Below, piece by piece: positions 1 through 5,590 of a DNA stretch of 7,204 bases. The number at the start of each line of letters is the position of its first letter. The first letter of the stretch is position 1. A program made the position numbers and the translations under genes. This stretch comes from Pseudomonadota bacterium (GTDB lineage Bacteria; Pseudomonadota; Gammaproteobacteria; Burkholderiales; Burkholderiaceae_C): the NCBI GenBank assembly GCA_030918015.1, contig JAUPTP010000045.1, positions 2,295 through 9,498 of the forward strand, written 5' to 3'. The notes beneath the pieces were generated by a model. The model was given only the letters and a program-made list of their open reading frames with translations. It was not told the origin of the DNA and did no database searches.

Positions 1-1
1 A

Positions 2-2266
2 TCGGACCGGGTCGTGCTGATCAGCTGGGACGTGACCGAGCGCAAGCTCAGCGAGCAGCGTGCCGCCACGCTGGGCCGGCTCTACAGCTTCCTCAGCCAG
101 ATCAACCAGGCCATCGTCTGGACACGCCAGCCCTCGGACCTGCTGCAGCGCCTGTGCACCGTGGCGCTGAGCCATGGCGGCTTCCGGGGCGCCTGGGTCG
201 CGCGGCTCGCGCCGGACGGCCGCACGCTGCAGCCCGAGGCCAGCGCGGCCGCCGCCCAAGGGCTGCCCAGCGGCCGCGCGCCCGAGCGGCTCGACCCGGA
301 TCGGCAGCCCCACCATGTCGCGATCCAGGCCTGGCGCAGCGCGGAGCTGCGCTGGGACACGCCCGACAGCCCGGCCTCGACGCACGCGGTGGCCCTCCCG
401 ATCACCTGCGACGGGCGCATGCACGCGGTGCTGGTGCTGGTGCGCGAGCAGCTCTCCAGCCACGACCTCGAGGAGCGGGCGCTGTTCCAGCAGATCGGCT
501 CGGACCTGTCGCATGCGCTGACGCAGATGCACCAGCAGCAGCGCTGGCAGCGCGACCAGGAGCGCATGCGGCTCCACGCCGCCGCCCTGGAGAGCACGCA
601 GGACGGCATCATCGTCTGCGACCTCTCCGGCCGGGTGGTCTCGGTCAACCGGGCCTTCTCGGCGATCACCGGCCATGCGCAGGCCGACTGCATCGGCCAG
701 CCGCTGGCCCGGCTCGACCCGCCGGCAGAGGCCGCCGAGGAGCCGGAGGCCGGGCACGACGGGTTCGGCCACCTGCTCGAGCAGGTGGCGGGCCACGGCA
801 TGTGGTCGGGCGAAATCCGCTGCCGGCACCGCGACGGCCACCTGCAGACGCTGTGGGCCTCGGTGGCGACGGTGCACGACGAGCAGGACCTGCCCACCCA
901 CCTGGTCACCGCCTTCACCGACATCAGCGCCAAGAAGCGCGACGAGCTCGAGCTCCACCGCCTGGCCCACATCGACGCGCTGACCCAGCTGCCCAACCGG
1001 CGCTGGGTGCTCGAGCGGCTGCAGCAGGCGCTCGACCAGGCCCGGCTGCACCAGCACCGCGTGGGCGTGCTGTTCATCGATCTGGACAACTTCAAGACCA
1101 TCAACGACAGCCTGGGGCACAGCCAGGGCGACCGGCTGCTGCGTGCGGTGGCCGACCGGCTGGCGCAGCGCACCCGGCGCCAGGACATGCTCGGCCGGCT
1201 CGGCGGCGACGAGTTCATCCTGGTGCTGGAGACGATGGGCGACCGCGAGGAATCGGCCGCGGCCGCCCGCGAGCTGCTGCAGCTGCTCGCCCAGCCCTTC
1301 GAGATCGACGGCAGCCAGGTGTGGGTGCAGGCCAGCATCGGCATCAGCCTGTACCCGCAGGACAGCCACGAGGTCGAGGCGCTGCTGCGCGATGCCGATG
1401 CGGCGATGTACCAGGCCAAGCAGTCCGGCCGCAGCACCTTCCGCCACTACGACGAGACGATGACCCGCGCGGCCCAGGCCCGCCTGCAGCTCGACAGCCG
1501 ACTGCGCCGGGCGGTCGAGCATGGCGAGTTCGAGCTCTGGTACCAGCCGCTGTACCGGCTGAGCGACCGCCGGCTGCTCGGCCTGGAGGCGCTGGTGCGG
1601 CTGCGCCAGCCCGGCCTGCCGCCGGTCGGTCCGGAGGAGTTCATCCCGCTGCTGGAGGACAGCGGCCTGATCGCCGAGCTCGGCGACTGGGTCACCCGGG
1701 AGGCCTGCCGCCAGGCCCGCGCCTGGCTCGACGAGGGGCTGGACTGCGGCCGCATCGCGGTCAACATCTCGGCGATCGAGATGCGCCGCGAGCCCTCGAT
1801 CGAGCGCCTGCGCCAGGCCCTGGCGCTCAGCCGGCTGCCGCCCGCCCGGCTGGAGCTGGAGATCACCGAGTCCGGCCTGATGGCGCAGCGCGACCCGGCC
1901 GAGGTCTTCCTGCAGCGGGTGCGCGAGATGGGCGTGCAGCTGGCGATCGACGACTTCGGCACCGGCTACTCGTCGCTGGCCTATCTGAAGCGGCTGCCGG
2001 TGAGCAAGATCAAGATCGACCGCAGCTTCGTCACCGACCTCGATGGCGACAACCGCCAGGGCCGGCAGCTGATCGGCGCCATGATCGCGCTGGGTCAGGG
2101 CCTGGGGCTGACGGTGCTGGCCGAGGGCATCGAGACCGAGGAGCAGGCCCGGCAGCTGACCGAGCTGGGCTGCGACGCCGGACAGGGCTACCTGTTCAGC
2201 CCGCCCGCGCCGGCCGCGATCGCCCGCCAATGGCTGTCGCCCCTGGCAGACCCGGCGCATCCGTGA
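2..2266 (+). CDS. PAS-GAF-PAS-GGDEF-EAL cyclic-di-GMP signalling protein, 5' partial
   Basis: This is a sensory protein that makes and/or breaks cyclic-di-GMP. The frame is open to the left edge, and its first residues (SDRVVLISWDVTERK) look like the end of a PAS/PAC domain, so the GTG at 14 is an internal codon and the true start is upstream. Numbering from that GTG, I see a GAF-like domain at about 20-170, a PAS domain at about 185-300 ending in a typical FTDIS segment, GGDEF at about 312-475 and EAL at about 490-740. The cyclase motif GGDEF is at 397-401, with the inhibitory I-site RRQD five residues before it. The phosphodiesterase residues look complete: EAL 525-527, N584, E616, DDFGTG 646-651, K667, E704 and Q724. 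No membrane segment is visible in this part. Known for the family: GGDEF joins two GTP, EAL hydrolyses c-di-GMP, and the GAF and PAS domains sense signals. Which activity dominates cannot be read from sequence. Confidence 0.95.
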   Translation, partial: SDRVVLISWDVTERKLSEQRAATLGRLYSFLSQINQAIVWTRQPSDLLQRLCTVALSHGGFRGAWVARLAPDGRTLQPEASAAAAQGLPSGRAPERLDPDRQPHHVAIQAWRSAELRWDTPDSPASTHAVALPITCDGRMHAVLVLVREQLSSHDLEERALFQQIGSDLSHALTQMHQQQRWQRDQERMRLHAAALESTQDGIIVCDLSGRVVSVNRAFSAITGHAQADCIGQPLARLDPPAEAAEEPEAGHDGFGHLLEQVAGHGMWSGEIRCRHRDGHLQTLWASVATVHDEQDLPTHLVTAFTDISAKKRDELELHRLAHIDALTQLPNRRWVLERLQQALDQARLHQHRVGVLFIDLDNFKTINDSLGHSQGDRLLRAVADRLAQRTRRQDMLGRLGGDEFILVLETMGDREESAAAARELLQLLAQPFEIDGSQVWVQASIGISLYPQDSHEVEALLRDADAAMYQAKQSGRSTFRHYDETMTRAAQARLQLDSRLRRAVEHGEFELWYQPLYRLSDRRLLGLEALVRLRQPGLPPVGPEEFIPLLEDSGLIAELGDWVTREACRQARAWLDEGLDCGRIAVNISAIEMRREPSIERLRQALALSRLPPARLELEITESGLMAQRDPAEVFLQRVREMGVQLAIDDFGTGYSSLAYLKRLPVSKIKIDRSFVTDLDGDNRQGRQLIGAMIALGQGLGLTVLAEGIETEEQARQLTELGCDAGQGYLFSPPAPAAIARQWLSPLADPAHP

Positions 2267-2270
2267 CATC

Positions 2271-2303
2271 CGGCAGGCTCCGGGGCACTGGATCGGCCTG
2301 CCG
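2271..2303. repeat. 8-bp inverted repeat after the c-di-GMP gene
   Basis: CGGCAGGC at 2271-2278 pairs perfectly with GCCTGCCG at 2296-2303 across a 17-base loop, starting four bases after the TGA at 2264-2266. It could form an RNA hairpin at the 3' end of the message. No T-tract follows, so it is a weak intrinsic terminator at best. It may instead protect the 3' end or be chance in GC-rich DNA. Confidence 0.35.
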
Positions 2304-2324
2304 CGCGATGACCCTGAGCCACGC

Positions 2325-2339
2325 AGCCCGGGGCGGGCT
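2325..2339 (+). terminator. candidate terminator hairpin upstream of rnm
   Basis: AGCCCG (2325-2330), loop GGG, CGGGCT (2334-2339) forms a perfect 6-bp stem followed by TCTAC. The stem matches the AGCCCG/CGGGCT terminator stems common in Burkholderiales, but the T-run is very short. It sits between the c-di-GMP gene stop and the TACAAT box of the next gene, so it could end the upstream transcript. It could also be a dyad bound by a regulator of the rnm promoter. Confidence 0.4.
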
Positions 2340-2341
2340 TC

Positions 2342-2347
2342 TACAAT
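2342..2347 (+). promoter_or_regulatory. candidate -10 box (TACAAT) for a leaderless rnm message
   Basis: TACAAT matches the sigma-70 -10 consensus TATAAT at five of six positions. Its last base is six bases short of the GTG start at 2354, so transcription would begin at or next to the start codon. No TTGACA-like -35 is visible at the usual spacing and there is no Shine-Dalgarno sequence, which fits a leaderless message. Confidence 0.45.
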
Positions 2348-2353
2348 GGCCCC

Positions 2354-3235
2354 GTGAACACCACCGTCCTCCTCAACGCCGATCTGCACTGCCACTCCAC
2401 CGTCTCCGACGGCACGCTCAGCCCCGAGGCCCTGGCCGAGCGGGCCGCGGCCAACGGCGTCGAGCTCTGGGCGCTGACCGACCATGACGAGATCGGCGGC
2501 ATCGCCCCGGCCCGGGCCGCCGCCCACGCGCGCGGCATGGCCTTCCTGAGCGGCGTGGAAGTCTCGGTGACCTTCGCCGGCGAGACGGTGCACATCGTCG
2601 GCCTGGGCTTCGACGAGAACGACCCCGGGCTGCGCCGCGGCCTGGAGTCGACCCGCGGCGGGCGCGAGGGCCGCGCCCGCGAGATGGCCGCCGAGCTGGC
2701 CCGGGTCGGCATCCACGGCGCCTTCGAGGGCGCGCTGAAATATGTCGGCAACCCCGACCTGATCTCGCGCACCCACTTCGCGCGCTACATCGTCGAGGTG
2801 GGCGCCTGCAGCGACACCGCGGAGGTCTTCCGCAAGTACCTCGCCGACGGCAAGCCCGGCTTCGTGCCGCACCGCTGGGCCTCGCTGGGCGACGCGGTGG
2901 GCTGGATCCGCCAGGCCGGCGGCGTGGCGGTCATCGCGCATCCGGGCCGCTACCACCGCTTCGACGCCACCAAGGAATACGCGCTGTTCTCCGAGTTCCG
3001 CGAGCACGGCGGCCAGGGCGTCGAGGTGGTCACCGGCAGCCACACGACGGCCGAGTACGGCAAGTACGCCGACATGGCGATCGAGTTCGGCCTGGCGGCC
3101 TCGCGCGGCAGCGACTTCCACTCGCCGGCCGAGAGCCGCACCGACCTGGGCCGGCTGCCGATGCTGCCGGGCAAGCTCACCCCGGTGTGGGCGCTGCTGC
3201 AGGAGCGTGTCGCGCTGCCGCCTCAAGCCGCCTGA
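2354..3235 (+). CDS. rnm: PHP-domain 3',5'-nucleotide phosphatase / 5'-3' exoribonuclease (RNase AM, YciV family)
   Basis: This 293-residue cytoplasmic metal-dependent hydrolase belongs to the PHP superfamily. Family members include E. coli RNase AM (YciV), which trims RNA 5' ends, and the Chromobacterium enzyme that dephosphorylates 3',5'-bisphosphonucleotides such as pAp. The metal-ligand motifs are all present: HCH at 12-14 with D19, DHD at 43-45, E69 in GVEVS, H80, H141 in SRTHFAR, H196 in IAHPGRY and D254/H256 in GSDFH. The GTG start is forced: an in-frame TGA lies at 2315-2317, no ATG/GTG/TTG follows before 2354, and the next Met is residue 62, beyond the catalytic motifs. There is no ribosome binding site. 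It is followed after 56 bases by yciO, the same order as E. coli rnm-yciO. Family assignment is firm; whether RNA, pAp or both is the main substrate is inferred from relatives. Confidence 0.9.
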   Translation: MNTTVLLNADLHCHSTVSDGTLSPEALAERAAANGVELWALTDHDEIGGIAPARAAAHARGMAFLSGVEVSVTFAGETVHIVGLGFDENDPGLRRGLESTRGGREGRAREMAAELARVGIHGAFEGALKYVGNPDLISRTHFARYIVEVGACSDTAEVFRKYLADGKPGFVPHRWASLGDAVGWIRQAGGVAVIAHPGRYHRFDATKEYALFSEFREHGGQGVEVVTGSHTTAEYGKYADMAIEFGLAASRGSDFHSPAESRTDLGRLPMLPGKLTPVWALLQERVALPPQAA

Positions 3236-3271
3236 GACGACGCGCGGGCGGCACCTCGACGCCGGGCCATC

Positions 3272-3289
3272 TGGCGGACAATGCCGCCA
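3272..3289. repeat. 6-bp dyad overlapping the yciO -10 box
   Basis: TGGCGG (3272-3277) and CCGCCA (3284-3289) are perfect reverse complements separated by ACAATG. The centre of symmetry falls on the candidate -10 box just before the yciO start. It could be a repressor site or simply GC-rich coincidence. Confidence 0.3.
3277..3282 (+). promoter_or_regulatory. candidate -10 box (GACAAT) for yciO
   Basis: GACAAT ends nine bases before the yciO ATG and resembles the TACAAT box before rnm. Transcription would begin about 3 bases upstream of the start codon. It lies within a dyad (3272-3289). There is no clear -35, so this is a weak call that rests mainly on repetition of the same arrangement in this cluster. 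Confidence 0.3.
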
Positions 3290-3291
3290 TC

Positions 3292-3918
3292 ATGGCCCAG
3301 TTCTTCGAAGTCCACCCCGACAACCCGCAGCCCCGGCTGCTGCGCCAGGCCGCGGCGATCCTGTCGGCCGGCGGCATCGCGGCGATCCCGACCGACTCCA
3401 GCTACGCGCTGGTCTGCCACCTCGACGACAAGGCCGCGGTCGACGCGCTGCGCCGGGTGCGCGGCGTCGACGACAAGCACCACCTCACGCTGCTGTGCCG
3501 CGACCTGTCCGAGCTGGCCAGCTACGCCCGCGTCGACAACCGCCAGTACCGGCTGCTCAAGAGCGCCACCCCCGGCCCCTACACCTTCATCCTCGAGGCG
3601 ACCAAGGAGGTGCCTCGGCGCGTCTCGCATCCGTCGCGGCGCACCATCGGCCTGCGGGTGCCCGAGCATGGCGTGGCCCAGGAGCTGCTCGGCCTGCTCG
3701 GCCAGCCGCTGATCGGCACCACGCTGATCCCGCCCGGCGAGCGCGAGCCGCTCAACGACGCCGACGAGATCCGCGAGCGCTTCGAGCGCCAGATCCAGGC
3801 CATCGTCGCCGCCGGCCCCTGCCCGGCCGAGCCCACCACCGTGATCGACCTGAGCGGCGGCGAGCCGGTGGTGATCCGCGCCGGCCGCGGCGACCTGGCC
3901 GCCATCGGCCTGGCCTGA
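3292..3918 (+). CDS. yciO: YciO, YrdC/Sua5-family dsRNA-binding-type protein
   Basis: This 208-residue protein matches E. coli YciO (206 residues) in length and along its whole sequence. The N-terminus MAQFFEVHPDNPQ mirrors E. coli MSQFFYIHPDNPQ, which fixes the ATG at 3292 rather than a GTG at 3187 that would overlap rnm. Conserved blocks are PTDSSYAL at 33-40, LLCRDLSEL at 67-75, TPGPYTFIL at 93-101, TKEVPRR at 104-110, RTIGLRVP at 117-124 and TTVIDLSGGEPVVIR near the C-terminus. The YrdC fold is the one TsaC/Sua5 uses to make threonylcarbamoyl-AMP for tRNA t6A. The K-x-R signature of TsaC is replaced here, as in other YciO proteins (RGVDDKHHLTL at 57-67), so a separate, poorly known role is more likely than t6A synthesis. 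It lies between rnm and ybaK, 17 bases before ybaK, and is probably cotranscribed with both. Confidence 0.9.
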   Translation: MAQFFEVHPDNPQPRLLRQAAAILSAGGIAAIPTDSSYALVCHLDDKAAVDALRRVRGVDDKHHLTLLCRDLSELASYARVDNRQYRLLKSATPGPYTFILEATKEVPRRVSHPSRRTIGLRVPEHGVAQELLGLLGQPLIGTTLIPPGEREPLNDADEIRERFERQIQAIVAAGPCPAEPTTVIDLSGGEPVVIRAGRGDLAAIGLA

Positions 3919-3922
3919 GCCC

Positions 3923-3927
3923 GGAGA
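3923..3927 (+). promoter_or_regulatory. ribosome binding site of ybaK
   Basis: GGAGA lies 8 bases before the ATG at 3936 and inside the 17-base gap after yciO. It decides the ybaK start, because the same reading frame stays open far upstream through yciO (to about 3207) without coding for anything recognisable. Confidence 0.7.
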
Positions 3928-3935
3928 CGCGCACG

Positions 3936-4439
3936 ATGGCGAAGAAAACCGCCCATGTCAGCGAGACGCCCGCCACCCAGTGGCTGCGGGCGCACCGGGT
4001 CGAGTTCACCGAGCACCCCTACGACTATGTCGACCACGGCGGCACCGCCGAGTCCTCGCGCCAGCTCGGCGTCGACGAGCACGCGGTGGTCAAGACGCTG
4101 GTGATGCAGGACCAGGACGCCAAGCCGCTGATCATCCTGATGCACGGCGACCGCCAGGTCAGCACCAAGAACCTGGCGCGCCAGATCGGCGCGAAGAAGG
4201 TCGAGCCCTGCAGGCCCGAGGTCGCGCAGCGCCACAGCGGCTATCTGGTCGGCGGCACCTCGCCCTTCGGGCTGCGCAAGGCCATGCCGGTCTACCTGGA
4301 GTCGAGCCTCCTTGCGCTGGAGCGCATCTGGATCAACGGCGGGCGCCGCGGCTTCCTGGTCAGCCTGGCGCCGACGGTGCTGACCGAGGTGCTGGGCGCC
4401 CAGACCGTGCAGGCGGCCGACCCCGCCTCGGCCGGCTGA
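3936..4439 (+). CDS. ybaK: YbaK/EbsC Cys-tRNA(Pro)/Cys-tRNA(Cys) deacylase
   Basis: This 167-residue cytoplasmic editing enzyme hydrolyses Cys from mischarged tRNA(Pro), protecting proline codons. E. coli YbaK has 159 residues. Visible family features are the substrate-pocket lysine K53 in VVKTLVM (equivalent to E. coli K46), IGAKKVE at 84-90, VAQRHSGYLVGG at 96-107 continuing into GGTSPFG at 106-112, and the INGGRRG segment (E. coli VSGGKRG). The C-terminal tail after LGAQTV is short and variable. The ATG at 3936 is preceded by a good ribosome binding site and gives the expected N-terminus (a helix beginning TPATQWLRAHRVEF). The 17-base gap to yciO implies one transcript. Like YbaK generally it is freestanding, not fused to ProRS. 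Other members of this fold edit Ala-tRNA(Pro) (ProXp), but the sequence reads closest to YbaK. Confidence 0.9.
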   Translation: MAKKTAHVSETPATQWLRAHRVEFTEHPYDYVDHGGTAESSRQLGVDEHAVVKTLVMQDQDAKPLIILMHGDRQVSTKNLARQIGAKKVEPCRPEVAQRHSGYLVGGTSPFGLRKAMPVYLESSLLALERIWINGGRRGFLVSLAPTVLTEVLGAQTVQAADPASAG

Positions 4440-4450
4440 GGCCGCGCGCT

Positions 4451-4456
4451 TACACT
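4451..4456 (+). promoter_or_regulatory. candidate -10 box (TACACT) for plsY
   Basis: TACACT lies in the 61-base gap between ybaK and plsY and matches four of six -10 consensus positions. Transcription from it would leave a 5' leader of roughly 38 bases. No convincing -35 is seen, so read-through from ybaK is at least as likely to supply plsY. Confidence 0.3.
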
Positions 4457-4500
4457 CGCGGGCTGTTCACACGAACGACACGCACCCGTTCCCGCACACC

Positions 4501-5187
4501 ATGACCACGCTCTGGATCGCGGCGGCCTTCGTCGCCGCCTACCTCATCGGCTCTCTCTCGTTCGCCGTCATCGTCAGCCGCGCGATGGGCCTGGACGACC
4601 CGCGCAGCTACGGCTCGGGCAACCCCGGCGCCACCAACGTGCTGCGCTCGGGCAGCAAGAAGGCGGCCGCGCTGACGCTGCTGCTCGACGCGGTCAAGGG
4701 CCTGGTGCCCGTGCTGCTGGTGCGCCTGTTCGGCGAGCGCGTCGGTCTGGGCGAAGGCAGCGCCATGCTGGTCGGCCTCGGGGCCTTCCTCGGCCACCTG
4801 TGGCCGGTGTTCTTCCGCTTCCAGGGCGGCAAGGGCGTGGCCACCGCCGCCGGCGTGCTGCTCGGCTTCGAGCCGCTGCTGGGCCTGGGCGTGCTGGCGG
4901 TGTGGTTCGGCGTGGCCAAGACGACGAAGTATTCGTCCCTGGCGGCGCTGATCGCCGCCGGCAGCGCCCCGCTGCTGCACGCCATCGTCTGGGGCGGCTC
5001 GTCGGCCACGCTGGCGATCTTCGTGATGTCGCTGCTGCTGATCTGGCGCCACGGCAGCAACATCGCCAAGCTGATGGCCGGCACCGAGAGCAAGATCGGC
5101 CAGAAGAGCCGGCCCGCCGAGGCGGCCGCGGCCGCCACGCCGACCCGCCGCGCCGAGCGTCGCCAGGCCCGGCGCAAGACCCACTGA
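4501..5187 (+). CDS. plsY: PlsY, acyl-phosphate:glycerol-3-phosphate acyltransferase
   Basis: This 228-residue inner-membrane enzyme transfers the acyl chain from acyl-phosphate (made by PlsX) to glycerol-3-phosphate, giving lysophosphatidate, the first step of phospholipid synthesis. All three cytoplasmic signature motifs are present: GSGNPGATNVLR from 38, GHLWPVFFRFQGGKGVAT from 98 (GGKG 109-112), and GTESKIG at 194-200. Hydrophobic segments lie at about 5-25, 55-75, 83-100, 113-135, 142-165 and 168-186, consistent with a polytopic protein. The last ~25 residues form an Ala- and Arg-rich tail making it longer than E. coli PlsY (205). This tail is probably cytoplasmic and disordered; its role is unknown. 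The ATG at 4501 gives the expected first membrane helix, but no Shine-Dalgarno sequence precedes it. The RidA gene follows after 20 bases. Confidence 0.95.
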   Translation: MTTLWIAAAFVAAYLIGSLSFAVIVSRAMGLDDPRSYGSGNPGATNVLRSGSKKAAALTLLLDAVKGLVPVLLVRLFGERVGLGEGSAMLVGLGAFLGHLWPVFFRFQGGKGVATAAGVLLGFEPLLGLGVLAVWFGVAKTTKYSSLAALIAAGSAPLLHAIVWGGSSATLAIFVMSLLLIWRHGSNIAKLMAGTESKIGQKSRPAEAAAAATPTRRAERRQARRKTH

Positions 5188-5197
5188 CCCCCTCACC

Positions 5198-5201
5198 GGA
5201 G
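5198..5201 (+). promoter_or_regulatory. ribosome binding site of the RidA-family gene
   Basis: GGAG lies 6 bases before the ATG at 5208, within the 20-base gap after plsY. It supports that start and translation from a shared message. Confidence 0.7.
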
Positions 5202-5207
5202 CACGCG

Positions 5208-5573
5208 ATGACGACACCCCCCGCCCCGCTGCAGCGCTTCGACGTCGGCGCCCGCCTGTCGGAGATGGCCATCCACAACGGCACGATCTGGCTGGCCGGC
5301 CAGGTGCCCGACGACGCCACCCAGGACATCCGCGGCCAGACCGCGCAGGTGCTGGCGATGATCGACCGCCTGCTCGAGCGCGCCGGCTCCGACAGAACCC
5401 GGCTGCTGATGGTTCAGATCTATCTGGCCGACCTGGCCGACTTCGACGGCATGAACGCGGTCTGGGACGCCTGGGTGCCGGCCGGCAACGCCCCGCCGCG
5501 CGCCACCGTGCAGGCCCGCCTGGCTCGGGCCGACTGGCGCATCGAGATCGTCGCCACCGCCGCGGTGGCCTGA
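5208..5573 (+). CDS. RidA/YjgF-family protein, YoaB-like
   Basis: This 121-residue small cytoplasmic protein belongs to the Rid family, whose members form trimers. The best-known member, RidA, hydrolyses reactive enamines/imines such as 2-aminoacrylate released by PLP enzymes. The start RFDVGARLSEMAIHNGTIWLAGQV, the centre (LADLADFDGMNAVWDAWV, about 73-90), and the end APPRATVQA...RIEIVATAAV are family features and closest to the E. coli YoaB type. R98 (in PPRATV) corresponds to the RidA active-site Arg105 that binds the carboxylate, and E113 (in RIEIVA) lies near the RidA Glu120 position, so deaminase activity is plausible but unproven for this subgroup. It is probably the last gene of the plus-strand cluster: the next gene is convergent and ends 17 bases away. 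Confidence 0.88.
   Translation: MTTPPAPLQRFDVGARLSEMAIHNGTIWLAGQVPDDATQDIRGQTAQVLAMIDRLLERAGSDRTRLLMVQIYLADLADFDGMNAVWDAWVPAGNAPPRATVQARLARADWRIEIVATAAVA
5553..5569. repeat. 7-bp hairpin at the end of the RidA-family gene
   Basis: GCCACCG (5553-5559) and CGGTGGC (5563-5569) form a 7-bp stem with a 3-base loop in the last codons. Together with a 10-base palindrome CCGGCGCCGG at 5579-5588 it marks the convergent junction with the reductase gene. Neither has a T-tract, so a termination role for either strand is only a possibility. Confidence 0.3.
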
Positions 5574-5590
5574 CGGGACCGGCGCCGGCG

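Noticed and set aside
154..2487. A 777-codon plus-strand open frame across the c-di-GMP gene into rnm, and a 451-codon minus-strand frame at 82-1437.
   Set aside because: Both are GC-rich shadow frames. Their translations are Ala/Arg/Pro or Ser/Arg-rich with no domain motifs, while the competing frame carries complete GGDEF and EAL signatures.
3187..3291. Longer yciO start at GTG 3187.
   Set aside because: It would overlap rnm by 49 bases and add 35 low-complexity residues. The ATG at 3292 matches the YciO N-terminus exactly.
3207..3935. Upstream extension of the ybaK frame through yciO, as if ybaK were a 410-residue protein.
   Set aside because: The extra residues are Arg/Pro/Ala-rich shadow translation of yciO. 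The ATG at 3936 has a ribosome binding site and gives the family length.
4465..4476. GTTC-ACAC-GAAC dyad in the plsY leader.
   Set aside because: Only four-base arms; expected by chance and not positioned over the candidate -10 box.
4450..5217. 255-codon minus-strand open frame opposite plsY.
   Set aside because: Its translation is His/Gln/Arg/Gly-rich without motifs and lies antisense to a clear plsY.
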